DNA from: Bacteroidaceae bacterium
GTDB lineage: Bacteria > Bacteroidota > Bacteroidia > Bacteroidales > Bacteroidaceae
Length of the DNA stretch: 32,064 bases
Direction of reading: 5' to 3'
Assembly: GCA_017503065.1 (NCBI GenBank)
Contig: JAFVTT010000006.1
Coordinates: 1-32,064, forward strand
Every line of letters begins with the position of its first letter. The stretch's first letter is position 1. Positions 1 through 7,629 of this stretch are shown here, piece after piece. The translations under genes were made by a program, and so were the position numbers. The notes under the pieces were generated by a model that was not told the DNA's origin, did not search any database, and saw only the letters and a list, made by a program, of their open reading frames with translations.

Positions 1-116
1 GTTTGTTTAGGTTAACACCACTCAACTGATACTTGTTTAAGGTAAAAGAAACCAGATTGATTTCAGGAATCTGAAGTAGAAGTTTGAGAGATTAATCATA
101 ACATTAGTCATGGTGT

Positions 117-155
117 GAAGGGCGCTTGGTTCGTGAGAATCAGCGCTCTTTTTCA
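117..155 (+). terminator. Intrinsic terminator of a gene left of the window
   Basis: A 7-bp stem (GGGCGCT at 120-126 with AGCGCTC at 142-148, one G-U pair) with a 15-base loop is followed directly by a T run. This is a plausible rho-independent terminator for plus-strand transcription entering from outside. No gene is recognisable in 1-116. Confidence 0.6.
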
Positions 156-171
156 TATACCATAATATTAT

Positions 172-334
172 CCCAAATCGGTCATTAGACTGTTATGCGC
201 TAATGAAACCTTCTTTTTGCCATCTGTTTCGTCACTTCTCGGTTACAATGGAACCCCATTGCGCCCTCAAAGTGGCAAAACATCTGTTCAAAAACAAACG
301 CTATTATCATCATAACGCTAATGACCGATTTGGG
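172..334. mobile_element. MITE-like element with 17-bp perfect terminal inverted repeats
   Basis: The 17 bases cccaaatcggtcattag at 172-188 recur as an exact reverse complement at 318-334, and the interval is bracketed by the direct repeat attat (167-171 and 335-339), as expected of a target-site duplication. The right end (about 301-334) matches, with one mismatch, the 34 bases at 26087-26120 next to a transposase remnant, so this is an IS end used more than once in this genome. At 163 bp it is too short to encode a transposase. The open frame across it (203-421) has no recognisable domain. I therefore read it as a non-autonomous, MITE-like derivative. The IS family owning these ends cannot be named with certainty from the window. 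Confidence 0.6.
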
Positions 335-339
335 ATTAT

Positions 340-514
340 TGGCGTAAAGAAGATTGTTGTCGCTTGTGTCGGATGTATCTTGTCCTCAATAATGATAAAT
401 TTTACCATCAATAATCGTTAGTTGAACGGACGGTAATGATCGAAGCGCGTCATCACGAGGACGAAATGGCATTTCTATTCGAACAACATCAAACTAATCA
501 TATAAAAGGATTAT
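340..514. other. Intergenic stretch, nothing recognised
   Basis: AT-rich DNA between the MITE-like element and the glnN terminator. I see no convincing coding frame, RNA gene or promoter. Confidence 0.4.
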
Positions 515-553
515 TAAGAAAAAGAGGCTGCATCTAAAAGATACAGCATCTTT
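515..553 (-). terminator. Intrinsic terminator of glnN
   Basis: Bases 523-535 and 539-551 form a 13-bp stem (one mismatch, one wobble) with a 3-base loop. Read on the minus strand it follows the glnN stop codon within a few bases and is succeeded by a T-rich tract, so it should end glnN transcription. Confidence 0.75.
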
Positions 554-555
554 CT

Positions 556-2748
556 TTATCTGATGAACAGCATCTCGCGATACTTGGGCAGGGGCCAGAG
601 TTCGTCGTCCACTATCATTTCCAGTTTGTCCACGTGGGTGCGGATTTCCTCTATGAGGGGTGCCACGTTGTCGTGGTAGGCAATGGCCTTTTCACGCTCT
701 GACTCCAGGCGGTTGGCCACCTTGCGGGCACCGATGAGCGAATAGACGTGTTCGGTGATGAAGGCGGTGTTTTCCGCAATCTTCTCTATGAGGGCAAGGT
801 TTGTAGCGTTCATGGCCTTTGCCTGCTCGGCGGGGAAAGCCTGCGAAATCTTGAGGACATTGTCCAGAAGTTGTGTCTGGTAGCGTGTGGCCACGGGAAC
901 TATGTGGTTCAGGCAAAGGTCGCCGAAGATGCGTGCCTCTATCTGTATCTTTTTGGTGTAGGTCTCCAGTTTTATCTCGTTGCGCGCTTCCAGTTCGGCA
1001 CGGGTGAGCACCTTCATGCGTGTGAACATTTCCACGGTTTCTTCGGTCAGGTACTGGTCGAGGATGACGGGAACGCTTGTCTCCACATCCAAGCCGCGTC
1101 GGGCAGCCTCCTGCTTCCACTCTTCGCTGTATCCGTTGCCGTCGAAGTGGATGGGCTTGCATGTCTTTATGTCCTCGCGTATGACATGCAGTATGGCCTT
1201 CATCATGTCCATGCCGGATGAGATGAGTTTGTCCACACGTAGTTTGAAGTCCGTCAGTTGCTCGGCTACGGCGGTGTTCAGCACTATCATGGATGCGGCA
1301 CTGTTGGCTTGCGCTCCTACGGCACGGAACTCGAAACGGTTGCCGGTGAAGGCAAAGGGAGAGGTGCGGTTGCGGTCGGTATTGTCCACGAGGAGTTCTG
1401 GTATCTGCGGTATGTCCAGCATCACGCTCTGTCGTGTGGCCAGGTTGAAGACGTCGTTGTCCTCGCTCTTCTCCAGTTTCTCCAGTATGTCTGCCAACTG
1501 AGTGCCGAGGAAGGAACTGATGATGGCAGGCGGTGCCTCGTGTGCGCCGAGGCGGTGTGCATTGGTGGCGCTTACGATGGAGGCCTTGAGCAAGCCGTTG
1601 TGGCGGTACACGGCCATCAGCGTCTCCACTATGAAGGTAATGAAGCGGAGGTTGTCCACCGGTGTCTTGCCGGGGGCATGCAGGAGTATGCCGGTGTTGG
1701 TGGAGAGGCTCCAGTTGTTGTGCTTGCCGCTACCGTTTATGCCCTTGAAGGGTTTTTCGTGCAAGAGGCAACGGAAGCCGTGCTTGCGTGCCACCTTCTT
1801 CATCAGGGCCATGATGAGCATGTTGTGGTCTATGGCCAGGTTTGTCTCCTCGAAGATGGGTGCCAGTTCAAACTGGTTTGGCGCCACCTCGTTGTGACGG
1901 GTCTTGCAGGGTATGCCCAGTTCCAGTGCCTGGATTTCCAGGTCCTTCATGAAGGAAACCACACGCGAGGGTATGGAACCGAAATAGTGGTCGTCCATCT
2001 GCTGGTTCTTGGCGGAGTCGTGCCCCATGAGGGTGCGTCCGGTCATGGCCAGGTCGGGGCGTGCCGAATAGAAACTTTCGTCCACCAGGAAGTACTCCTG
2101 TTCCCAGCCAAGGTTGCTCTTCACACTGCTTATCTCGGGATAGAACATGCGTGCAACATCCAGGGCGGCCTTGCCTACGGCCTTGATGGATTTCTTCAGG
2201 GGAGCCTTGTAGTCGAGTGCTTCTCCGGTGTAGGAGATGAACACGGTGGGAATCATCAGCGTGTCGCCCATCACGAAGACAGGGCTGGCAGGGTCCCATG
2301 CGCTATAGCCGCGTGCTTCGAAGGTGGAGCGTATGCCACCGCTGGGGAAACTGCTTGCATCGGGTTCCTGCTGTACAAGTTGCTTGCCGCAGAAATCCTC
2401 CAGCATGCCGCCCTTGCCGTCGTGTTCCACCATGCCGTCGTGCTTCTCGGCGGTACCTTCGGTGAGGGGTTGGAACCAGTGTGTGGTGTGTGTTACACCC
2501 AGTTCCATGGCCCAGCGCTTCATGCCCTCGGCAACGGCGTCGGCGGTCTTCAGGTCCAGTGTGGTGCCACGGTCGATGACATCGCACATCTTTTCGTACA
2601 CATCGGCAGAAAGATACTTGAACATCTTCTGCTTGTTGAACACGTACTTGGCAAAGAACTCGCTGGGGCGTTCCTTTGGTGTGGGCACTTCTATGGCCTT
2701 CTTGCCGAAGGCTTCATCCACTACCTTGAATCTAAGTGTTGCAGGCAT
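556..2748 (-). CDS. glnN: Type III glutamine synthetase
   Basis: ATP-dependent synthesis of glutamine from glutamate and ammonium, a cytoplasmic entry point for nitrogen. At 730 residues it has the length of GSIII (the Bacteroides fragilis type) and is far longer than GSI (about 470) or GSII. Visible GS signatures are GWEQEYFLVD at 214-223 (metal-binding glutamates), RHNEVAPNQFELAPIFE at 284-300 and the ATP/glutamate site block EKPFKGINGSGKHNNW at 331-346. The start ATG at 2746-2748 gives the usual GSIII N-terminus. It lies 198 bp downstream of cysS on the same strand, but a large hairpin and tandem repeats fill that gap, so co-transcription is doubtful. No TAnnTTTG promoter was seen immediately upstream. 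It has its own terminator downstream. The identification is very secure. Confidence 0.97.
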   Translation of the reverse strand: MPATLRFKVVDEAFGKKAIEVPTPKERPSEFFAKYVFNKQKMFKYLSADVYEKMCDVIDRGTTLDLKTADAVAEGMKRWAMELGVTHTTHWFQPLTEGTAEKHDGMVEHDGKGGMLEDFCGKQLVQQEPDASSFPSGGIRSTFEARGYSAWDPASPVFVMGDTLMIPTVFISYTGEALDYKAPLKKSIKAVGKAALDVARMFYPEISSVKSNLGWEQEYFLVDESFYSARPDLAMTGRTLMGHDSAKNQQMDDHYFGSIPSRVVSFMKDLEIQALELGIPCKTRHNEVAPNQFELAPIFEETNLAIDHNMLIMALMKKVARKHGFRCLLHEKPFKGINGSGKHNNWSLSTNTGILLHAPGKTPVDNLRFITFIVETLMAVYRHNGLLKASIVSATNAHRLGAHEAPPAIISSFLGTQLADILEKLEKSEDNDVFNLATRQSVMLDIPQIPELLVDNTDRNRTSPFAFTGNRFEFRAVGAQANSAASMIVLNTAVAEQLTDFKLRVDKLISSGMDMMKAILHVIREDIKTCKPIHFDGNGYSEEWKQEAARRGLDVETSVPVILDQYLTEETVEMFTRMKVLTRAELEARNEIKLETYTKKIQIEARIFGDLCLNHIVPVATRYQTQLLDNVLKISQAFPAEQAKAMNATNLALIEKIAENTAFITEHVYSLIGARKVANRLESEREKAIAYHDNVAPLIEEIRTHVDKLEMIVDDELWPLPKYREMLFIR

Positions 2749-2754
2749 TTTGTA

Positions 2755-2850
2755 AACGGAAATGTGAAAACGGAAAACGGAAAACTTGTGTGAACGGAAA
2801 TGTGAAAACGGAAAACGGAAAACTTTGTTAAACGGAAATGTGAAAGGGGG
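2755..2850. repeat. Tandem 38-bp GGAAAAC-rich repeat, about 2.4 copies
   Basis: Units begin with aacggaaatgtgaaa at 2755, 2793 and 2831, a 38-bp period. The first two copies are nearly identical and the third decays into the hairpin that follows. The same GGAAAACGGAAAAC core recurs at 7557-7620. It sits just upstream of the glnN start codon on the minus strand, so it would form part of the glnN leader if transcribed. Confidence 0.75.
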
Positions 2851-2935
2851 AAACGGGGGCTCCGAGTATTTCGAGTATTCTGAAACTGCTTGATGAGCAC
2901 AAGCGAATAACTCGGAGTTTTCCGTTTTCCCCTTT
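2846..2935 (-). terminator. Large hairpin after cysS, probable terminator
   Basis: CTCCGAGT at 2860-2867 pairs with ACTCGGAG at 2910-2917, and the flanking G-rich and C-rich tracts (2846-2859 with 2918-2935) extend the stem imperfectly to about 20 bp. On the minus strand it starts shortly after the cysS stop codon. The tract that follows is only moderately T-rich, so terminator function is likely but unproven. Confidence 0.5.
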
Positions 2936-2946
2936 CCGTTTTCCGT

Positions 2947-4446
2947 TTACTTGTTCAGCGACCAGGTGAAGCCGTCCTTGGTGTCCTTCACCTCAAAGCC
3001 GAGGGCAGAGAGGTTGTCGCGTATCTGGTCGGACAGTGCCCAGTTCTTTTCGGCCTTGGCCTGCTGGCGCTGCTCCAGAACTATGTCCACCACCTTGCCG
3101 AAGGCTTCTTCGCGTGCCTTGTTGCTACCGTCCTTCTCCTCGGAGAGGCCAAGGATGTCGAAGACAAAGGTATGGAATACCTCAGTGAGGGCTGCCACAA
3201 CATCTTCCTTGATGCTGGCCTTCTTGTCAATGAGGGTGTTCAGCACACGGCAAGCATCAAACAGGTGGCTGATTACCATGGGAGATGCCATATCGTCGTT
3301 CATGGCGTCGTAGCAGTTCTGGCGCAGGGTGTCCACATACTGCATCTCCACCCAGGGCTGTCCCTTCACCTTCTGTCCTTCCTTCAGGCGCTTCAAGGCC
3401 TTCCAACCGTCCATCAGACGTGCCAGACCCTTCTCGGCGCTCTGCAGGGCCTCGTTGCTGAAGTCCACCGTACTGCGGTAGTGGGCCTGCAGGATGAAGA
3501 AGCGGATGGTCATGGGCGAGTATCCGCGCTCCAGACGCTCGTGCTCTCCGGCAAAGAACTGGGGCAGGGTGATGAAGTTGTTGTACGCCTTGCCCATCTT
3601 CTTGCCGTCGATGGTAATCATGTTGTTGTGCATCCAATAGGTCACCATGGGGTGTCCCTGGCTGGCCTGCGCCTGTGCTATCTCGCACTCGTGGTGGGGG
3701 AAGACGAGGTCAAGGCCGCCTCCGTGTATGTCGAAACGCTCGCCCAGGTACTTCTTGCCCATAGCCGTGCACTCGCAGTGCCAGCCGGGGAAACCTTCGC
3801 TCCAGGGGCTTGGCCAGTGCATGATGTGCTCGGGACTTGCTTTCTTCCACAGGGCAAAGTCGGCCTGGTTGCGCTTCTCGCCCACACCTGCCAGGGTGTC
3901 GCGGCTGGCATCCTTGATGTTCTCCAGCGAGCGGCCGCTCAGTATGCCATACTTGTGGTCCTGGTTGTAGCGCTCTATGTCGAAGTAGATGGAACCGTTG
4001 CTCTCATAGGCATAGCCGTTGTCCATAATCTTCTGCACCAGTTGCTGCTGCTCTATGATATGACCGGTGGCATGAGGCTCGATGCTGGGAGGCAGACAGT
4101 TCAGTGCCGCCATGGCCTCGTGGAAGCGGTTGGTATAGTACTGTGCCACCTCCATGGGCTCCAGTTGTTCCAGACGTGCCTTCTTGGCAATCTTGTCCTC
4201 ACCCTCGTCGGCATCATGCTCCAGATGGCCCACATCGGTGATGTTGCGCACATAGCGCACCTTGTAGCCCTGATGCTTCAGGTAGCGGAACAGCAGGTCG
4301 AAAGTAATGGCCGGGCGGGCATGTCCCAAATGTGCATCGCCATATACCGTGGGTCCGCAAACATACATGCCCACACGACCCTCCACCAGGGGACGGAACA
4401 GTTCCTTCTGGCGGGTCAAAGTATTGTAAATAAGAAATGGTTGCAT
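2947..4446 (-). CDS. cysS: Cysteine--tRNA ligase
   Basis: Class I aminoacyl-tRNA synthetase charging tRNA-Cys in the cytoplasm. From the start chosen here the protein has 499 residues, normal for the family. The zinc ligand and HIGH region are in [15 protein letters not shown] (30-44; the HIGH motif reads HLGH), the second zinc segment is [10 protein letters not shown] (221-230) with HHECE at 251-255, and the KMSKS loop is the variant KKMGKAYNN (282-290). The open frame continues about 97 codons upstream, but that part is translation of a repeat array carrying promoters, and conserved homology begins at [10 protein letters not shown], so the ATG at 4444-4446 is the real start. Promoters of the TTTG/TAnnTTTG type lie directly upstream. 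Confidence 0.97.
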   Translation of the reverse strand: MQPFLIYNTLTRQKELFRPLVEGRVGMYVCGPTVYGDAHLGHARPAITFDLLFRYLKHQGYKVRYVRNITDVGHLEHDADEGEDKIAKKARLEQLEPMEVAQYYTNRFHEAMAALNCLPPSIEPHATGHIIEQQQLVQKIMDNGYAYESNGSIYFDIERYNQDHKYGILSGRSLENIKDASRDTLAGVGEKRNQADFALWKKASPEHIMHWPSPWSEGFPGWHCECTAMGKKYLGERFDIHGGGLDLVFPHHECEIAQAQASQGHPMVTYWMHNNMITIDGKKMGKAYNNFITLPQFFAGEHERLERGYSPMTIRFFILQAHYRSTVDFSNEALQSAEKGLARLMDGWKALKRLKEGQKVKGQPWVEMQYVDTLRQNCYDAMNDDMASPMVISHLFDACRVLNTLIDKKASIKEDVVAALTEVFHTFVFDILGLSEEKDGSNKAREEAFGKVVDIVLEQRQQAKAEKNWALSDQIRDNLSALGFEVKDTKDGFTWSLNK

Positions 4447-4469
4447 AGTCTTTTCCTTTATTTCGGGTA

Positions 4470-4500
4470 CAAAATTACGATTAAGCGAGCGAAATACAAA
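4470..4500 (-). promoter_or_regulatory. Promoter in repeat unit 1, nearest to cysS
   Basis: On the minus strand TTTG (4500-4497) is separated by 19 bases from TAATTTTG (4477-4470), matching the Bacteroidetes sigma-ABfr consensus. The expected transcript starts about 20 bases before the cysS ATG. Confidence 0.7.
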
Positions 4501-4556
4501 ATAAAACGCCGATTTATTTTGTATTTCCGAGCGTGAGTAATTTAGAGGCTTTGCCT

Positions 4557-4588
4557 CAAAGGTACGATTAAGTGAGCGAAATGTCAAA
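4557..4588 (-). promoter_or_regulatory. Promoter in repeat unit 2
   Basis: TTTG (4588-4585), 20-base spacer, TACCTTTG (4564-4557) on the minus strand. This is a perfect TAnnTTTG -7 element. Confidence 0.65.
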
Positions 4589-4631
4589 TTTATTTGGACA
4601 TTTCCGAACGTGAGTACCTTAGAACGAAGTT

Positions 4632-4663
4632 CAATGTTACGATTAAGCGAGCGAAAAAGCAAA
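4632..4663 (-). promoter_or_regulatory. Degenerate promoter in repeat unit 3
   Basis: TTTG (4663-4660), 20-base spacer, TAACATTG (4639-4632) on the minus strand. The -7 box carries one deviation from TAnnTTTG, so this unit is probably weaker. Confidence 0.4.
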
Positions 4664-4706
4664 AGAAATTTGATTTTTCCGAGTGTGAGTACCTTAGAAC
4701 GAAGTT

Positions 4707-4738
4707 CAAAATTACGATTAAGCGAACGAAAAAACAAA
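4707..4738 (-). promoter_or_regulatory. Promoter in repeat unit 4
   Basis: TTTG (4738-4735), 20-base spacer, TAATTTTG (4714-4707) on the minus strand, again matching the consensus and pointing towards cysS. Confidence 0.6.
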
Positions 4739-4776
4739 ATTATAACCTTTCCTTTTCCGCTTGTGTTTCCGTACCC

Positions 4777-5640
4777 CTACTTCTGATACACCCTCACATA
4801 ATCAATCTCATAGCGCATGGGCATGGCGGAGAGGTCCACCTTGCCTCCGGTGCTGCCCATGGCAAGGTTCAGGAGCAGGTACATAGGGGCGTGGAAGGGG
4901 TTGTCGCCATGGCCGTGCTTGCCGTTGATGGTCTTGCTGAGGTCTATCTCGTTGAGCAGTTCATCGTCCAGGTAGATGCGGATGAAGTCCTTGTCCCAAT
5001 CCATGCGCCACACATGGAACTGTGTTGCCCAAAGAGGGTCCTTCTCGGTGAAGTGGGTGAAGGGCTTTACGCTTTCGTCCCAGACGCTGCCGCCCTTGTC
5101 GTTGCCCCAACAGGCATTTGCCAGGATGCTGGGCACGCCACGCTTGGGGTAGAACTCCATGATGTCCACCTCTCCGCAGGAGGGCCATCCGTACTTGTCC
5201 TTGCGGCCGAGCATCCATATTGCCGGCCATGAGCCACGGCTGGCGGGGATACGGGCACGGACAATGAAACGGCCGTAGAGGAACTCATGCAGGCCTCTGG
5301 TTATGACGCTGGCCGAGGTACACTCTATGCGCTGGCGGTTGTGCTTCCAGTCCTTGCTACCCTCCTGATACCAAGGGCAGGGACGGTCCTCCCTGCGGGC
5401 GGTGATGAGGAGTATGCCATCCTCCGTCACCGTGGCATTCTCGCCCTGATACCATTGCCATTCGCGGTTGCGCACAAAGCCATGCTCGTACGTCCAGTTG
5501 GCAGGGTTGGGGCGCCCGGGAGTGTCGAACTCGTCGTGCCACACCAATTTGTAGCCTTCGTCCAAAGTTTGCGGTACCTGTGCACCAGTGCCAAGAGCCA
5601 TGCCCACGAGCATGAGGGCAGAAAGGAATGTCTTCTTCAT
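4777..5640 (-). CDS. Exported glycoside hydrolase family 16 beta-glucanase
   Basis: A 287-residue secreted enzyme with a typical signal peptide (residues 1-20, ending GTGAQ). The GH16 active-site signature is GEVDIMEF at 156-163, with the nucleophile Glu157, the helper Asp159 and the acid/base Glu162. Upstream features of the fold are WHDEFD at 34-39 and YGRFIVRARIP at 122-132; GSWPAIWMLG lies at 136-145. The extra residue between Asp and the second Glu (ExDxxE) is the pattern of laminarinase, lichenase and related beta-glucanases, so a beta-1,3- or mixed-linkage glucan is the likely substrate; a porphyran or agar activity cannot be excluded from motif alone. No SusC/SusD or regulator genes are nearby, so it is not in a recognisable polysaccharide utilisation locus. 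It probably acts in the periplasm or at the outer membrane. Confidence 0.92.
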   Translation of the reverse strand: MKKTFLSALMLVGMALGTGAQVPQTLDEGYKLVWHDEFDTPGRPNPANWTYEHGFVRNREWQWYQGENATVTEDGILLITARREDRPCPWYQEGSKDWKHNRQRIECTSASVITRGLHEFLYGRFIVRARIPASRGSWPAIWMLGRKDKYGWPSCGEVDIMEFYPKRGVPSILANACWGNDKGGSVWDESVKPFTHFTEKDPLWATQFHVWRMDWDKDFIRIYLDDELLNEIDLSKTINGKHGHGDNPFHAPMYLLLNLAMGSTGGKVDLSAMPMRYEIDYVRVYQK

Positions 5641-5691
5641 ATTGGTATATTATATATAAGGTATTGTCAGTGTTGTTTCCCCAAAAAGGGC

Positions 5692-6309
5692 TTAATAGGT
5701 AGTATTCTCTTCTCTATTCTCTTCTTCAAATGAGCATTGGAAGTTTATCTTTTGGAGTGAATCAGGAGAGATTCTTACAAAAAGACGGTCTTTAATATGC
5801 GGGAAATTGGATTTGTCTTTGTGAAGTATAAAGTTTCCCTTTGAGAATGTACCACTATATCTTATGCTGTCTTGAAAGAATTTATCATTCTGTCTCCAGG
5901 GATGATATCCATGCTTTAACGCTTCGTCAGAGGAATGAAATCTTATACTTACTGGTCCGCTAAAGTATTGTGTTTTTCTTGAATCAAGAGTAAACATTAT
6001 GCTATCATTCTTGTTAGAGATTTGTTCTAAACGCAAAACAAAGAAACCAGGATAGAAACCCTCTCGAGCATCTCTAAACTCATCACTTGTTCCCCAAAAA
6101 TAGCCATCCACTATCTCACCGTTTTTGTAAGAGAACTCTATTATATTGTCTTCACTATCATGTAAAGGATAGTTGGAATAATAATAGTAATAAGAAGTGG
6201 AGTCAATCTCTAAGGACAATCTCGTGGGTTTAATAGTTGATGAGCTGGTGGTACAGAACGTTTCTATTATAGCGAATAGGAATAAGTAAATAATTGCACT
6301 TATCTTCAT
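5692..6309 (-). CDS. AT-rich exported orphan protein
   Basis: I do not recognise this 205-residue protein. It starts with a hydrophobic signal-like segment (residues 2-19, ending near FCTTSSS). The cysteine at 19 is preceded by Thr-Phe, a poor lipobox, so lipidation is doubtful. A tyrosine run lies near residue 40, followed by a beta-rich body with no cysteine and no known motif. Base composition is visibly more AT-rich than either neighbour, a sign of acquired DNA. It lies 19 bp after the DUF3109 gene and 51 bp before the GH16 gene on the same strand. The open frame and signal-like start favour a real gene, but function is unknown. Confidence 0.6.
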   Translation of the reverse strand: MKISAIIYLFLFAIIETFCTTSSSTIKPTRLSLEIDSTSYYYYYSNYPLHDSEDNIIEFSYKNGEIVDGYFWGTSDEFRDAREGFYPGFFVLRLEQISNKNDSIMFTLDSRKTQYFSGPVSIRFHSSDEALKHGYHPWRQNDKFFQDSIRYSGTFSKGNFILHKDKSNFPHIKDRLFVRISPDSLQKINFQCSFEEENREENTTY

Positions 6310-6328
6310 GTTGTGAATAGTTCATGAT

Positions 6329-6895
6329 TTACAACAACCCTTGCTCCTTCAGTTCCTCCACCATCTTGCAGAGTTCGTTGTACCATTCCTGGCCGAAGCG
6401 GCGGATGAGGGGAGAGCGGAGGAAGACGTACAGGGGCATGTCCATTTCCTTGCCCTTGATGACGGCATCCTTGCAGATGTCCCAACGGTGATAGTTGATG
6501 CCCACAAGGCCTCCGCCAAAATCCTTCACACGGATGGGATAGATGTCGCAACTGATGGGCTTTGACGACAGGAGGCATCCACGGCATCCGCGGAAGGCAC
6601 AATCGCGGCCGCCAACGATGGTGGTGACCATGTCGCCGTCGGGGTCGGCATACGCCACTCCCTGCTTGTCTATCATAGCCTGGGCACCGGCACTGAGTTG
6701 TGGCCACAGAGTGTCCAGTTCGTTCTCTATGCCGGCTATCTCGTCCATGGTGACGGGTGCACCGGCATCGCCCTCCTCGCAACAGAGGCCGTGGCACTTG
6801 GAGATGTCGCAACAGAAGCGCTCCGTAACAATGTCCGTGTGTACTATCACATCGCCCACCATGAGCATCGGGGGCAGTTCGTTCTTCTCTACCAT
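6329..6895 (-). CDS. DUF3109 family cysteine-rich protein
   Basis: A 188-residue cytoplasmic protein of the Bacteroidetes DUF3109 family. Cysteines cluster as CCDISKCHGLCCEEGDAG near residues 28-45, CAFRGCRGCLL near 98-108 and CDIYPIRV near 115, an arrangement reminiscent of the YkgJ-type zinc or iron-sulphur cluster proteins. The ligand is an inference and the molecular function is not established. The start overlaps the end of ung by 7 bp, so the two are almost certainly co-transcribed and translationally coupled. Whether the link with uracil repair is functional is unknown. Confidence 0.85.
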   Translation of the reverse strand: MVEKNELPPMLMVGDVIVHTDIVTERFCCDISKCHGLCCEEGDAGAPVTMDEIAGIENELDTLWPQLSAGAQAMIDKQGVAYADPDGDMVTTIVGGRDCAFRGCRGCLLSSKPISCDIYPIRVKDFGGGLVGINYHRWDICKDAVIKGKEMDMPLYVFLRSPLIRRFGQEWYNELCKMVEELKEQGLL

Positions 6896-7554
6896 TGTAT
6901 GGGTGTCTTTCCTTTACTGATGAGATACTTGTTTGCCTCGTTGAAATGTCCGCATCCGAAGAACCCCCGGTATGCCGACAGGGGGCTTGGGTGGGCACAC
7001 TGGAGGATGTGGTGGCGGGAGGCATCTATTAGTTGTGCTTTGCGTCCGGCAGGTGCTCCCCAAAGCAGGAAGACGAGCCCTTCCCTCTCCCTCGACAGGG
7101 TTTCTATGACGGCATCGGTGAAGGTTTCCCACCCTCTGCCCGAATGGCTGAAGGCCTGGTGTGCACGGACGCTGAGGCAGGTGTTGAGCAGGAACACCCC
7201 CTGACGTGCCCAACGGGTGAGGTCGCCACTTTGTGGTATGGGAGCACCCGTTTCTGTCTGTATCTCCTGAAAGATGTTCCTGAGAGATGGAGGAAATGGT
7301 ATGCCGTCCTGAACAGAGAAGCAAAGTCCGTGTGCCTGCCCGTCGCCATGGTAAGGGTCCTGCCCCAGGATGACCACCTTAACGTCGTTGAACGGCGTCT
7401 GGTCGAAGGCATTGAAGATGAGCCGTGCAGGCGGGAAGCATTGCACGGTGCTATACTCCTGGCGGACGAAGTCGGTCAGTTGCCAGAAGTATGGCTTTTG
7501 AAACTCGGAGGAGAGCCGGGATTTCCAACTCTCCTCCATGCGGATGTCTTTCAT
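6889..7554 (-). CDS. ung: Uracil-DNA glycosylase
   Basis: Family 1 uracil-DNA glycosylase, removing uracil from DNA to start base excision repair. At 221 residues it has normal length. The water-activating motif is GQDPYHG at 64-70 (catalytic Asp66), the uracil-recognition region contains LLNTCLSVR at 122-130, and the DNA-minor-groove/catalytic His motif HPSPLSA is at 188-194. The C-terminus NKYLISKGKTPIQW is typical. It is the first gene of a pair with the DUF3109 gene, with which it overlaps. Immediately upstream lies a perfect 21-bp hairpin that separates it from gpmI. Confidence 0.97.
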   Translation of the reverse strand: MKDIRMEESWKSRLSSEFQKPYFWQLTDFVRQEYSTVQCFPPARLIFNAFDQTPFNDVKVVILGQDPYHGDGQAHGLCFSVQDGIPFPPSLRNIFQEIQTETGAPIPQSGDLTRWARQGVFLLNTCLSVRAHQAFSHSGRGWETFTDAVIETLSREREGLVFLLWGAPAGRKAQLIDASRHHILQCAHPSPLSAYRGFFGCGHFNEANKYLISKGKTPIQW

Positions 7555-7556
7555 AA

Positions 7557-7626
7557 TCGGAAAACGGAAAACGGAAAACGGAAAACTGCATGGTTAATAG
7601 TTTTCCGTTTTCCGTTTTCACCTTTC
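7557..7626. repeat. GGAAAAC repeat forming a perfect 21-bp hairpin
   Basis: Bases 7567-7587 are the exact reverse complement of 7599-7619, with an 11-base loop. The arms are repeats of the GGAAAAC motif also seen at 2755-2850. It occupies the whole gap between the gpmI stop codon and the ung start codon on the minus strand, so it may end gpmI transcripts or stabilise their 3' ends, but it lacks a clear T run after the stem. Confidence 0.8.
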
Positions 7627-7629
7627 AGT

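Larger units (their letters stand above)
4470..4745 (-). repeat. Four-unit tandem array of promoter-bearing hairpin repeats upstream of cysS
   Basis: This fills the 330-bp gap between the GH16 gene and cysS. Four units share the core tacgattaagcgagcg (4476-4491, 4563-4578, 4638-4653, 4713-4728, with single-base changes). In the three cysS-proximal units this is followed by a self-complementary segment of differing sequence and then a shared ccgagcgtgagtaccttaga-like tail; the fourth lacks a clear tail. The stem sequence changes between units while pairing is largely kept, for example about 14 bp at 4492-4530. Every unit carries a Bacteroidetes-type promoter pointing towards cysS. Unit spacings are about 87, 75 and 75 bp. 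Confidence 0.8.

Noticed and set aside
203..421. 72-codon frame over the MITE-like element
   Set aside because: It crosses the terminal inverted repeat and has no domain; chance frame.
1258..2793. 511-codon plus-strand frame opposite glnN
   Set aside because: It is antisense to a certain glutamine synthetase gene and its translation shows no domain; the long frame is a by-product of GC-rich codon use.
3172..4536. 454-codon plus-strand frame opposite cysS
   Set aside because: Antisense shadow of cysS running into the repeat array.
4447..4737. N-terminal extension of CysS with repeated FRSLNRN segments
   Set aside because: The repeated peptide is translation of the promoter repeat array; the array carries promoters and conserved CysS homology starts at 4446.
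4470..4745. CRISPR array
   Set aside because: Only four units with 75-87 bp spacing; the variable parts are self-complementary stems rather than spacers, each unit carries a promoter, and there are no cas genes.
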